64,000 bases of DNA, taken from positions 4,340,001 to 4,404,000 of the forward strand of contig CP091727.1 in the NCBI GenBank assembly GCA_022009855.1, read 5' to 3'. The stretch's first letter is position 1. Each line of letters begins with the position of its first letter. Shown one piece after another: positions 41,313 through 51,555 of this stretch. The notes beneath the pieces were generated by a model that was not told the origin of the DNA, did not search any database, and was given only the letters and a program-made list of their open reading frames with translations. Both the position numbers and the translations under genes were made by a program. The DNA comes from Lentisphaeria bacterium (lineage in GTDB: Bacteria; Verrucomicrobiota; Lentisphaeria; Victivallales; Victivallaceae).

Positions 41313-42409
41313 TCACTGTCGAAGCGATCCGTCCCGGGCGATTCTCCGCGGCATCCTTTCGGCACACCTCCTCTCTTTTTCCGGCGGGACGACGATCTCC
41401 ACCTGTCCGGTCGAATGAATCCGCAGCGGTTTCGGCTCCTTCGTCACCCGGCACTTCACCAGAAAGAGACTGCGGTCGCCGTAGGAGTAACGCTCTTTGG
41501 TCACCTCGTAGGGAACGACCGTGGCATATCCATCCCGCTCCGGATCGTACTGATTGCTGCGGAACCGGCAGGGGCGGTTCTCCACGATGAAGCCGACGTC
41601 ACGCTCCTCGAAATAGGCGTAAACCAGCTTGCTCCGGTCGCAGTGCACCACCGCCGCATCGGTCCCGGCGGCATTGTAGCCGTTCACCGTGTCGGAGTTG
41701 GTGATGCAGAGGCCGTCGAACGGGGCGACGATACGGTAATATTTGCGCTTCTCCTGCAGCAGCGCGAGTTCCCGTTTCCGGTTGGCCAGTTCCTGTTCCA
41801 CGTTTTTCAGCTCCCGTTCCGCGATGGAGATGTAAAGCTCTCCCAATCCCCGGTTGAGCACTTCCAGATCCCGGGTGCAGCTCTCCAGCTCCGCCTCGGA
41901 GTCCTTGAACTCCTGAAATTTTTCCAGACGGCTCAGGTCGGAAACACTCTGGCTCCGGTAGAGACGGTTGAACACATTGAGTTCATGTTCGAGCCGCTCC
42001 TTCCGCACCCGGGCGGCGTTGAGTTTCCACTCGGCGTACCGGTAATCGGAGGGGAGCGGATCGAGACGGGTGCGCTGCAGTTCCAGTTTTTTCAATGCAA
42101 CGCTTTCCGTCAATTCCAAAACCTGATTGGAGAGTGTCTCGATCTCCTGCCGCAGATCGAGGTCATCATACTCCAGAATCACATCGCCCTTCTTCACCCG
42201 GTCCTGGGAGAAAAAATTGACCTTGCTGACAAAACCGGCATATTTGTTCCGCAACGTCACCTGCCCGATGCCGCGCACAAAGCCACAGCCGCGGATGATC
42301 CGTTCCCCCCGTCTCTCTCTTCTCCACCGGGCGAGAAGCAGCGCACCGCCGCGACCCCCAGCAGCAGCGCAATCAGCATGCCGAATCCGAAGAGAAGACA
42401 TTTTTTCAT
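41313..42409 (-). CDS. HlyD-like periplasmic adaptor protein (one frameshift)
   Basis: 365 residues after correction. One N-terminal membrane anchor (MKKCLLFGFGMLIALLLGVA) is followed by a lipoyl-like half (YAGFVSKVNFFSQDRVKKGD), a long coiled-coil hairpin (about residues 90-215), a second lipoyl half (YRIVAPFDGLCITN) and a beta-barrel end. Such adaptors link an inner-membrane transporter to the outer membrane in type I secretion or efflux. A run of six C on the plus strand (42305-42310) should be seven. No ABC transporter or outer-membrane partner is next to it; its neighbours are an EamA transporter and a pseudopilin, which is unusual. Confidence 0.78.
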
Positions 42410-42473
42410 AGTCCGAACCGAAACTCCCCGTTGTAATCCCCGAACCTTTTCCCGGACAAATTTCCCGGCTCCT

Positions 42474-43413
42474 CTACAGGCAGATGATGACGATTCCCGC
42501 GACGCCGAAAATGAATCCGCTCTTCTGAAAAATTCCGGTCTTTTCCCTCAGAAAGATCACGCTGTAGAGGAAAAATCCGATGATGCAGGAGCTCACCACC
42601 AGCGGATACCCGAGCGACCCCGCCCCAGCTTCCACCAGAAAATCGAGCGCATTGTAGAACAAAAGATAGTTCGCCGTCAGCCCAACAGCGTTGAGTGAGA
42701 TCGCAAAAAACAGGATCTTTTTTCAACTCTCCCGGATGGAATTTCGGGGGGAGAGCGTATGGGTCGCCACCGCCCCGATCAACCATCCGGACAGCATTCC
42801 CACCTGCGAGAAACAGGCGCGATACACACTGCCGACCGGTTCGCCGTTGCTCAGATAGGAAGGAAGATTCGCGCAACACTGATTCAGGCCGCAGAGCAGC
42901 ATTCCCAGAAGGGCAAAAAAAATACCAGGAGTTTTTCCTCATACCCGGCACATTCGCTGCGGCTTTCTTTTCCTTCCCCAGCCCGAACAGAATCACACTG
43001 CCGACAATCAGCAGCATCCCGCCGACTCGACTCAGCGTCGGCTCGACGTGAAATATCAGAATCCCCATCAGAAACGGAAAAACAATACCCGACTGAATCA
43101 CCGACCAGACGATTCCGTTCGGCCCGCGCCGCATCGCCGCCCCCATCGCCAGAAACATGAAGTAGTTGAGGATTCCAAAAGTGATCATGCAGAAGGCGGT
43201 GAGCCATTTCGTCCGCGCGGAGATCTCCGGCTGCTCTTTCATCAGCATCCCCATGGCGAACAGCACAATGACACTGATTGTGATCCCCGTCAAGGTCTGA
43301 AGCAGCTGAATGTATGGAATGTTCACCTTGTTCCGCGCCGCGTAGCTGATGACGATCCCGACCCAGATCCAGCTGATGCCGGTCAATACCGCAAAGAGAA
43401 TTCCAGTAGCCAT
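42474..43413 (-). CDS. DMT-superfamily (EamA-like) transporter (one frameshift and one in-frame stop)
   Basis: 312 residues after correction, with about ten hydrophobic segments in two repeats, as in EamA/RhaT-like transporters of sugars or other metabolites. The first half (TGILFAVLTGISWIWVGI through GGMLLIVGSVILFGLG) is clean. The frame breaks at A8 on the plus strand (42915-42922, one too many). An in-frame TGA at 42725-42723 then splits SIRES from KKILFFAISLNAVGL; Trp (TGG) fits there. A family-typical end, GVAGIVIICL, follows at 42474. It is first in the minus-strand operon and would import the sugar released by the enzymes behind it. The substrate is unknown. Confidence 0.75.
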
Positions 43414-43497
43414 GAACAGTAATTATCTCCTTTTTCCATTCACCTCTGCCGTTGCTTTCTATAAAAGTAATCCTTTTTTAAAAAAGTCAAAATATAA

Positions 43498-43515
43498 ATA
43501 GTGATTATAGTGATT
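43498..43515. promoter_or_regulatory. Tandem 9-bp repeat, candidate regulator site
   Basis: ATAGTGATT occurs twice in direct tandem in the 188-bp divergent space between the EamA-led operon and the GntR/LacI hybrid gene. Nearby, 43473-43486 is a perfect palindrome of six T and six A flanked by C and G. Either could be the binding site of the divergent regulator. Confidence 0.3.
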
Positions 43516-43601
43516 ATTTTATGTTTTTTTTGATCTTTCCGTTTGTAAAAGAGAGAAAATTCATTTATATTCCACGAAGAAGAGAAAAAGGAAAGTTCCG
43601 G

Positions 43602-44678
43602 ATGAATTTTAAAATTGATCCTCAAAAAAGCATCCGATCCCAGATTGTGGAGCACTTTCGGGTGGAAATCCGGAAAGGGAGCCTGAAACCGGGTGACCGC
43701 CTGCCCTCGGCCCGGGAGCTGGCAAAAGCGTTCGGTACCGCGGAGGCGAATGTGCACCATGCGCTGGCGGCGCTGGTCAAGGAAGGCCTGCTGGCGCGCC
43801 GCCCGAAGGCGGGAACCGTCGTCACGGACGGCGTGGAAAAACTGACCTGCGCGGCAATTTATCTGAGCTGGCTCTTCATTCAGCGTGGAGAAAACTTCAC
43901 CCGGCTGCTGATCGAAATGCTGGAGGAGAGCTTTTCCGCCCGGGGAATCCGCTGCATGGTGATCTACGACACCCCATCGCAAAACGGGATGGAGCAGCTG
44001 AAAAAACTGGCGGAAAACCGTCAGATTCAGGGAGTGATCGTCCGCAATCTCTCTCCGGATCAATATCCTTTTTTGCGCGGCTTCCGGTGCCGTTTTCTGC
44101 AATCACCTCCATGCGGATTCCCAACCGGGTAACCTTTTTCTCCGCAGAGATCATCCGGAGAATCGCAGAACGGCTCCGCAATGACGGAGTGAAACGGGTG
44201 GGAGTTCTTGCCGCCAATCAGATCATGCATCCGATGGAGAATTCAGAAACGGAAACCTACTCCCTGCTGTTCCGGCAATTAAAAAACAGCAGCTGGAAAT
44301 TCGTCCGAGTGGATCTTCGACAGCAGCCGTTTCGGAGTACCGAAGGTGCTGGACAGCACCACGTTCGCCTATACCGGCTTTCAGACCATCTGGCAGCAGT
44401 CAGAACGGCCCGAAGCCCTGCTGCTGTTTTCCGACGACCTGGTCAGCGGTCTGGCAATGGCCTTCTACCGGTACAACGTGAAAGCGCCGGAAGATGTCCG
44501 GCTCTACATTCACAAGACCCGGGAAAACGAACTGGTGCTGCCCTTCCCCTGTACGCTGCTGGAGAACCGGATTCATGAACTTGCGGAAGCGCTGGTTCAA
44601 CAACTGATCGATCAGAGCGAAGGACGCACGCCGCTTCCCGGCAGCCTCTCCCTCGAAATCCGCGACTGGCACCTCTGA
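43602..44678 (+). CDS. GntR-LacI hybrid regulator (two frameshifts)
   Basis: 358 residues after correction. Residues 1-70 form a GntR winged helix (SIRSQIVEHFRVEIRKG, GDRLPSARELAKAFGTAEA, EGLLARRPKAGTVV). The rest is a LacI-type periplasmic-binding sensor (IQGVIVRNLS, GVKRVGVLAANQ, PEALLLFSDDLVSGLA). Such hybrids resemble the AraR class and usually respond to sugars. Frame breaks near 44079 (GG, one base missing) and 44311 (GG, one extra) cancel. AAGGA precedes the start. It is divergent from the transporter-adaptor-pseudopilin-glycosidase operon and is its likely controller. Confidence 0.83.
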
Positions 44679-44711
44679 GCGGAAGTGCGCAGTCGCTCCA
44701 GCCTTCTCCGT

Positions 44712-46709
44712 TCAGTCGAGGCGGCGCAGCACCAGCGCGGTCCGGCTGGGCAGATAGACGCTGATCCTCTCCGCCCCACTCTCATAACGGGAGTAGTAGT
44801 GCTGCCCGGGCCGCCGCAATGCAAACCCGCCGAATTCGGGAGCATCGGAGTCCAGCACCGTCTCGAATTCACCGGGAAGCACCTCGAACGCATAGTCCAC
44901 ATAAGAGTGTTCCGGGTGGAAATTGAAGCAGAACCAATATCCATCCCGCTCAAAGATCAGCACCTTCGCCACGTCATCGATCCGCACCGTCTGCGGCCTG
45001 GTGTGGTAGAACTCCGCCCGCCCGGTCAGCGCCAGCATCACCCGGTCGAAGTCGCGCAGAAAATGAAAACGCAGGTTCGGCGCTTCCGCCAGGGACCACT
45101 GCCGGCGCGCGTGTTCCAGAGACCAGTTGTTGCCTTCTCGCGGGAAATCAATCCATTCCGGATGTCCGAACTCATTGCCCATGAAATTCAGATACCCATG
45201 CCCCGCCGTCGCTGCCGTCGCCAGACGCACCATCTTGTGCAGCGCCACCGCCCGGTCAATCGCAAGAGAATTCGAGCCGATATGCATCGAATCGTACATC
45301 GCCGCGTCCGCCAGCCGGAAGATCGCCGTCTTTCCGCCCACAATCGCCTGGTCGTGACATTCGACGTAACTGATCGAACGCTCGTCGCGACGACGATTGG
45401 TCAGCTCGCAGTAGAGATGGAAGAGGTTCCACTCCTGATCCGGCAGGTCGAAAAGCCGGAACCACATATCCGTCACCCCCATCGCCATGCGGTAATCGAA
45501 CCCGATCCCGCCGTGGGGCGAAGAGGAGGCAAGGCCGGGCATGCCGCTGACATCCTCGGCAACCGTCACCGCATCCGGCCGAACTTCGTGAATCACCCGA
45601 TTCGCCAGGGCCAGATAGGTGATGGCATCCTCGTCGACTTCGTCACCAAAATAGTCTGCGTAACCGGAGAAGGCGCGCCCGAGACCGTGATGCAGATACA
45701 TCATGCTGGTCACTCCATCGAACCGGAACCCATCCACCCGGTATTCATCCAGGTAAAAACGGCAGTTCGAAAGCAGAAAATGCAACACCTCCGGTTTGCC
45801 GTAATCGAAACAGAGCGAATCCCAGGCGAAGTGTTCTCCCCGCGCCCCTTCGTGGAAATAGGCGCAGCGCGTTCCGTCGATCCCTGGCGATTCCCTCCGC
45901 CTCGTTCTTCACCGCATGAGAGTGCACCAGATCGATGATCACCCGCAGACCGTACCCGTGCGCGGCATCGACCAGCTCCTTGAACTCCTCCGGCGTGCCG
46001 AAACGACTCGACACCGCAAAGAAATTCGCCACGTGGTAGCCGAAACTGCCGTAGTAGGGATGCTCCATCACCGCCATCAGCTGAACGGTATTATAACCGC
46101 TGGCGGCAATCCGCGGCAGAATCTTCTCCCGGTACTCCCGGTAGGTGCCGATCTTCGGCTCCTCCTGCGCCATCCCGACGTGCGATTCATAAATCAGCGG
46201 CGCGCGCGGGCGCGGCGGCACCGGCGAACGAAAGCGATAGGGCTGGTCCGGATGCCACACCTGCGCAGAAAAAGCTTCGTTTCCGGATCCTGCACCACCC
46301 GCCGGACGTAGGCGGGGATCCGGGTGCCCTCCCCTTCCGGCCACTCGACATACAACAGATAGTGCATGCCGTGCCGCAGCACATCCGCGTCGAGACGCAG
46401 CTCCCACACGCCGTGTTCCAGACGATGAAAACAGAATCCCGGCCGCCTTTGCCAGGCGGAAAAAATCCCCGATGAGCGTAATCCGGGTGGCGTGTGGCGC
46501 CCACTCGCGGATCACCCATCCCCCATCCCGGAAATGCAGCCCGAAATATTCGTGCCCGGATGAGAAGTCCGCCAGCGTGCCCCCCCCGTCAGCCGCCGGA
46601 TGGCCTCCGCCACCCGGGAGCTGCGACGCTCCAGAACAGAACGCCACGGAGCGAGATACGGATCACTCTCCAGCGTCGCCGGATCGTTGGATAGCCGTGG
46701 GAATCCCAT
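44712..46709 (-). CDS. glgB: 1,4-alpha-glucan branching enzyme (four frameshifts)
   Basis: 665 residues after correction. This GH13 enzyme makes alpha-1,6 branches in glycogen. An N-terminal CBM48-like domain (WVIREWAPHATRITLIGDF) precedes the barrel: IDLVHSHAVKNE, nucleophile Asp in VDGFRFDGV, acid/base Glu in TVAEDVSGMPG, and YVECHDQ with the third acidic residue. The arrangement resembles the GH13_8 (eukaryotic-type) branch. Frames break at C8 (46580-46587), near 46440 (CCC), at A5 (46268-46272) and CCC (45882-45884), with zero net shift. It is the last gene of a minus-strand glycogen operon, 20 bases after glgA. Confidence 0.92.
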
Positions 46710-46728
46710 CTCTCCCCCCCTCCGTTTG

Positions 46729-48259
46729 TCAGCTCAAACTGTGCTGAACCAGCGGGCGCGCCAGCATGCTTTCATAAATCTTGATGTATGCCTGCGCCGT
46801 GACATCGTGGTTAAACCGCTGCCGGGATTCCCGCATCACGCGGCTGATAATATTCTCCTTGATCTCAGCAGGTTGTTCGTAGAAGTGCATTGCCTCCCCC
46901 TACCGCCCAGAGCAGTCCGCCGTCATCGTAAGTCTCAAACCGGAATCCGTTGCCGGTGTTTTTCGCTATGTCGAGCGGATCAACCGTGTCGTGCAGACCA
47001 CCGGTATCGTGAACCACCGGAAGACTGCCGTAGTACTGACAGGTCATCTGCGGCAGCCCGCAGGGTTCGAAAAGCGAAGGCATCAAAATGAAGTCCGACG
47101 CGGCAAAGGCCAGGTGCGACAACCCTTCGTCGAAATCGCAGACCGTCACACGATCGTAGAAGTCGTGGAAGGCGACAATGTCCCGGAACACCTTCTGATA
47201 GCTGCCGTTGGCGACGATGGCAATCTGAAGGTTTTTCTCCCAGTAACGGTGAATCAGCTCATACATCACATCGGCAAGCAGCTGGCAGCCCTTCTGCACC
47301 GGGTCCAGCCGCGACGGCCAGAAGAACAGCGGCGCATTCTGGTCGACCTTCAATCCGGTTCTCGACTGGAATGCGATCTTGTTGACCTGCTTGGCCTGCA
47401 CATGGGTGTCGGCATTGAACTTGACCTCGAGATAGGGATCCACTTCCGGCTTGCAATCCTCGTCCGGCGAATTCAGAATACCGGTCGCACAGCCGGCATA
47501 GTATTTGCCCGCCATCTCCCGGCGGATGTTCTCCGGCACGAAGGAGTGACGACCGTCGACCACCTCCTTGAGGAACGTCGGACTCACCGTGTTGATGAAG
47601 TGCGCGGCAAAAATTCCGCTGGCAAGCTGGTCGACCGGATTGGTCGAACGGCTCTCCTCATAATTGATCGGCTGGCGCTCGTAATATAGATTCTGCCAGA
47701 ATGGGGCGGCATCAATGCCGCGGTCTTCAATCGCGTCAAGCGTCGCCTTCTGCGTATGAATGTTGTGCACCGTGAAAAGACAGGGAATCCCCATGCGTCG
47801 CGCCGCCGCCGGAATCAACCCGGTCATCCAGTCGTTGCAGTGAATCAGATCCGGCTTCACCGTCGGAATGATGTTGTTGATCACTTCACGCTGAAACGCC
47901 ATCGCCTGCCGGAAACTGTCGTCGGACTGACTGCTGTAGACCGTATCCCGATAATAGAAAATCCGGTCCTCCGCCAGATGAATCCGGCTGTTGTGCAGGT
48001 GGTTCATGTAGACCCGCAGCTCATCGCTGATGAGCTTGCCCACGTCGATGTGGAACATCCGCCGGTAGTGGGGCAGCGCCACATGCACGTCGGCCCCCTG
48101 CCGGAAAAGCGCACCCACCAGCGAGGCGGATACATCGGCCAATCCCCCCGCCTTGGCCCGCAGGATGTTACCCATATTGCCCATCCCCTCCGGCAGATAG
48201 GTGATCTCCGGAGTGACGACCAGAATCCTCGGTTTGCCTTTTTCCTGTCTCTTCTGCAT
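46729..48259 (-). CDS. glgA: Glycogen/starch synthase, GT5 (one frameshift)
   Basis: 509 residues after correction. It elongates alpha-1,4-glucan from a nucleotide-glucose donor. The N-terminal GT5 domain has ILVVTPEITYLPEGMG and RAKAGGLADV, where the Lys-x-Gly-Gly-Leu loop binds the nucleotide sugar. The C-terminal GT-B half has FWPSRLDPVQKG and ILMPSLFEPCGLPQM. A run of five C on the plus strand (46896-46900) should be four. This gives a normal end, GEAMHFYEQPAEIKENI, and a stop at 46731-46729. I chose ATG 48259 because GGAGGGA lies just upstream. It sits between glgP and glgB. No glgC is in the window. Confidence 0.92.
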
Positions 48260-48327
48260 AAGTTCCCTCCTCTCCGCACTCCGGCCCACCATCCTTCCGG
48301 ACGGCGGGCCGGTTTGTCACAGCTCAG

Positions 48328-50877
48328 TTACTTCGGCCAGCACATGAAGCCCGGGACACTGTTGTCCCACTCCTTGCCGCAGGCCTTGATCCGGCCGGTC
48401 AGGCCGAACCGCCCGGATACGCCGCAGGTCACCTCGCAGCCGTACCGGTAGTTGCCGTTGCCGAAATTCTCCAGAACATGCATCTTCTCCGACATGCTCG
48501 AGATGATTTCGTTGTGGGCGTTGACGGTGCCATAGTAGGCTTCCACATCGACCTCTTCCGGCTTCAACTCGCCGAGATACACCCGGGTGGTGACCCGGAA
48601 ACGGTCGCCAACATGCATGTCATCCAAACTGCCGTCCACCTTCGGCTGCTCGATGTAGAGCTTGCCACCGTCGAAGTTGCGCACATAACGCTCCTTGATG
48701 GCGACAAGAGAACGGGCAAATGCCGCGTTGTCGGCCGTCAGCTCCTCATAAGCTTTCGTCGCCGGACGATAGAACATGCGGTCATAATCCTCCACCATGC
48801 GGGTGCTGGAGAAATCCCCCAGCCCGGTCACGATCGATTCCTTCATCCGCTTGATCCAGCGCACCGGCAGATCGCCGCCGACCCGCTCGTAGAAACTGGG
48901 AATGATCTCGTTTTCCAGCAGGTTGAAGAGCTCCTGCGATTCGTAGTTGTCGCGATCCTCATCCTCGGTGTAGTAGTCGTTCCCCTCGATCGCCCAGCCG
49001 TTCTCGCCGTTGTAGGCCTCCGCCCACCAGCCGTCGAGAATGCTGCAGTTGATCACGCCGTTCACCGCGGCTTTCATACCGGACGTGCCGCTGGCCTCCT
49101 GCGGGCGGCGCGGTGTGTTGAGCCAGACATCCACCCCCTGCACCAGAGCACGGGCCATGCCGATGTCGTAATTCTCCAGAAAGAGCAGTCGATCCTGCAC
49201 ATTCTCGCGCTGAGCGAACTGGATCAGCTCCTGAATCAGCCGCTTGCCGCCGTCGTCGGCAGGGTGCGCCTTGCCGGCAAAAATGAACTGCACCGGCCGG
49301 TTCTTGTCCTTGAGCAGCGCAATCAGCCGTTCCGGATTGCGCAACAGAAGCGTACCGCGCTTGTACGTCGCAAACCGACGGGCGAAACCGACCGTCAGAA
49401 TATCCGGATCAAGCACATTCTTCTTCTTGGCGATCGCTCCGGCCGACGCCCCGTCGACCATGTAACGGAAGTTGTTCTGCATCAGACGACGGGCCCGGCG
49501 GACCAGTGACTGACGGCAGAGTTCGTGCGCCATCCAGAGCTCCTCGTCCGGCAGACTGCGGATTCCGGCGGCCAGAACGGCCTTGTCCGGATTGTTCGCC
49601 CATTTCGGCGTAAGGTAGCGCTCATAGAGCCCCCAGAGCCGGGTGGAAACCCAGGAGGCGATATGGACACCGTTGGTGATATGCCGGATCGGAATTTCCG
49701 CAACCGAACGCTGCGGCCAGAGATGTTTCCACATCTCCCGGGCCACTTCGCCGTGCAGCCGGCTCACGCCGTTGCTGTAGTTGGCGAGCCGGAGCCCGAA
49801 CACCGTCATCGACATTTCGGTGGCATGGTTGCGATCGCCAATCGGAATTCCCCAGCGGATCACCCGGTCCACATCGAGATGCGCCTCGTTGGCAAACACC
49901 TCCAGATAGGGACGCACCAGCCCGATATCGAACACCTCATTTCCGGCCGGAACCGGAGTGTGCGTAGTAAAGACATTCGAACGCCAGACCGCTTCCAGCG
50001 CCACATTGGGATCGTATCCGGCATCGTTGACCAGATGAGCGATACGCGCCAGCGAAAGGAATCCGGCGTGCCCCTCGTTCATATGGCATACCGCGGGCGA
50101 GTACCCCATCGCCACCAGCGCCTTGAATCCGCCGATGCCGAGCAGCAATTCCTGGTGGAGCCGCATGCGTTTGTCGCCGCCGTAAAGCCGCCAGGTCACT
50201 TCACGCAGATCCGGCGGATTCTGCGGCAGCTCGGTGTCGAGCAGCAGCAGCGGCACGTTGCCGACCCAGAGCACCCACACCGCCGCAAAGAGTTCGCGGT
50301 CAACCAGACGGATGCTGATCGTCACCGGCTTCCCCTCCGGATCACAGCCGCGAACCACCGGCAGATTGTGAATCTCCGAGACCGGATAATGCTCGGTCTG
50401 CCAGCCGTTGCGGTCCAGCACCTGCCGGAAATAGCCCTGACGGTACAGCAGACCGACGGCAATCAGCGGCAGCTTGAGATCGGACGCCGCCTTCAGATGG
50501 TCGCCGGCGAGCACACCGAGGCCGCCGGAAAAGATACGGATACTCTCGTGAATACCGAACTCCAGCGAGAAGTAGGCGACGGTCCGCTTCTTTACATCAT
50601 CCTTCCGGGGAGTCTGCCGCTCAAACTCACTCTGCACAGCATGAAGCTGGCGAATGTAGCCGGTATCGCGGGCAAGCTCCTCCAGCCGGCTCTGCGGCAC
50701 CATCCGCAGAAACTCCTTGACGCTGCCGGAGACCTCGCGCCAGAGATTCGGATTGATGCGGACAAACAGCTCGATGGCGAGCGGATGCCAGCACCACCAG
50801 ATGTTGTTGGAAAGCGTTTCCAGAAATTTGAGCTCATCCGGAATCCGGGGAGCCACATTGTAAAGTTGAAGTTCCAT
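48328..50877 (-). CDS. glgP: Alpha-glucan (glycogen) phosphorylase, GT35 with DUF3417
   Basis: 849 residues and intact. It releases glucose-1-phosphate from glycogen with a pyridoxal-phosphate cofactor. The N-terminal DUF3417 region (YNVAPRIPDELKFLETLSN) marks the bacterial/archaeal-type family. The catalytic region includes CHMNEGHAGFLSL, FTTHTPVPAGNEVF and EASGTSGMKAAVNGV, which holds the PLP-binding Lys. I chose ATG 50877, since an upstream in-frame start would add 32 unrelated residues. It is the second gene of the glycogen operon after a small CBM48 protein. One operon thus encodes both synthesis and breakdown. Confidence 0.95.
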   Translation of the reverse strand: MELQLYNVAPRIPDELKFLETLSNNIWWCWHPLAIELFVRINPNLWREVSGSVKEFLRMVPQSRLEELARDTGYIRQLHAVQSEFERQTPRKDDVKKRTVAYFSLEFGIHESIRIFSGGLGVLAGDHLKAASDLKLPLIAVGLLYRQGYFRQVLDRNGWQTEHYPVSEIHNLPVVRGCDPEGKPVTISIRLVDRELFAAVWVLWVGNVPLLLLDTELPQNPPDLREVTWRLYGGDKRMRLHQELLLGIGGFKALVAMGYSPAVCHMNEGHAGFLSLARIAHLVNDAGYDPNVALEAVWRSNVFTTHTPVPAGNEVFDIGLVRPYLEVFANEAHLDVDRVIRWGIPIGDRNHATEMSMTVFGLRLANYSNGVSRLHGEVAREMWKHLWPQRSVAEIPIRHITNGVHIASWVSTRLWGLYERYLTPKWANNPDKAVLAAGIRSLPDEELWMAHELCRQSLVRRARRLMQNNFRYMVDGASAGAIAKKKNVLDPDILTVGFARRFATYKRGTLLLRNPERLIALLKDKNRPVQFIFAGKAHPADDGGKRLIQELIQFAQRENVQDRLLFLENYDIGMARALVQGVDVWLNTPRRPQEASGTSGMKAAVNGVINCSILDGWWAEAYNGENGWAIEGNDYYTEDEDRDNYESQELFNLLENEIIPSFYERVGGDLPVRWIKRMKESIVTGLGDFSSTRMVEDYDRMFYRPATKAYEELTADNAAFARSLVAIKERYVRNFDGGKLYIEQPKVDGSLDDMHVGDRFRVTTRVYLGELKPEEVDVEAYYGTVNAHNEIISSMSEKMHVLENFGNGNYRYGCEVTCGVSGRFGLTGRIKACGKEWDNSVPGFMCWPK

Positions 50878-51052
50878 AGTTGTCTCAGGGTTGTTGCGCC
50901 GCCGTTTTCCCCAGCGGCTTAAAAGATACACGCACCGGCCTCCCGCCATTCTCGACCATGAAGCCGGACGCACCCGCCGGCACCGGTTTGCAGGACACCC
51001 CCCGGCACCACTTCAGTTACTCATACTCATCCGACGTGCAAAAGCGCTCCGC

Positions 51053-51355
51053 CTACTTCACATCGACCACCAGAACGCTGTTGAGCGAACCGAGTGAATT
51101 CGGCGCAAAATTGGGATTGCTTTCATCAAGCTTCCATTCGCCGTCCACCACGAACTTGTACTCGTACGTCCCGGGTTCCAGAAGCATCCGGCAGCTGTAG
51201 AATCCGGTGTTTTCCTTATCCACCAGCTGCTTTTCCGGCTTCCACCCGTTGAACGACCCGGCCACCCGGACATCCTTGCCCGGAGCATCCTCGAGGATGA
51301 ACGTCACGGCCCGGCGTGGAGCGCGCGGGGTTTTCGCCATATTTTTTCTCGCCAT
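51053..51355 (-). CDS. Stand-alone CBM48 (AMPK-beta-like glycogen-binding) protein
   Basis: 100 residues and intact. Nearly the whole protein is one CBM48/isoamylase N-terminal domain: VTFILEDAPGKDVRVAGSF, NGWKPEKQL, GTYEYKFVVDGEW and NFAPNSLGSLNSVL match the glycogen-binding domain of AMPK-beta. The basic N-terminus (ARKNMAKTPRAPRR) has no signal peptide. With no catalytic domain it may tether glycogen enzymes to the polymer or modulate them. AGGTGGA precedes the start. It is the first gene of the glgP-glgA-glgB operon. Confidence 0.87.
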   Translation of the reverse strand: MARKNMAKTPRAPRRAVTFILEDAPGKDVRVAGSFNGWKPEKQLVDKENTGFYSCRMLLEPGTYEYKFVVDGEWKLDESNPNFAPNSLGSLNSVLVVDVK

Positions 51356-51555
51356 AATTCCACCTCCATAATCCAGAATGGTTTATTCCACATCACGGGA
51401 CGGATCCGGCATCCGCCCGACATTCCGAATGACGCACCTTGCAGTATACCATACGGAAAAATATTTTGAAAAACAACTATTTAAGCCATTTTTCAGCTCG
51501 TCGTTCTCCGCGTTTTCCGGAGGGTTGACAAGCTCCAGTTCCTGCAATTGGGGAT

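Noticed and set aside
42723..42725. TGA in the EamA gene as selenocysteine
   Set aside because: The transporter family has no redox residue there, Trp fits the context, and no selenocysteine insertion hairpin was seen.
46580..46587. Run of eight C in glgB (and another at 27727-27734) as a phase-variation switch
   Set aside because: glgB is a cytoplasmic metabolic gene with three further breaks, and similar run errors occur throughout the window. Contingency control is not supported.
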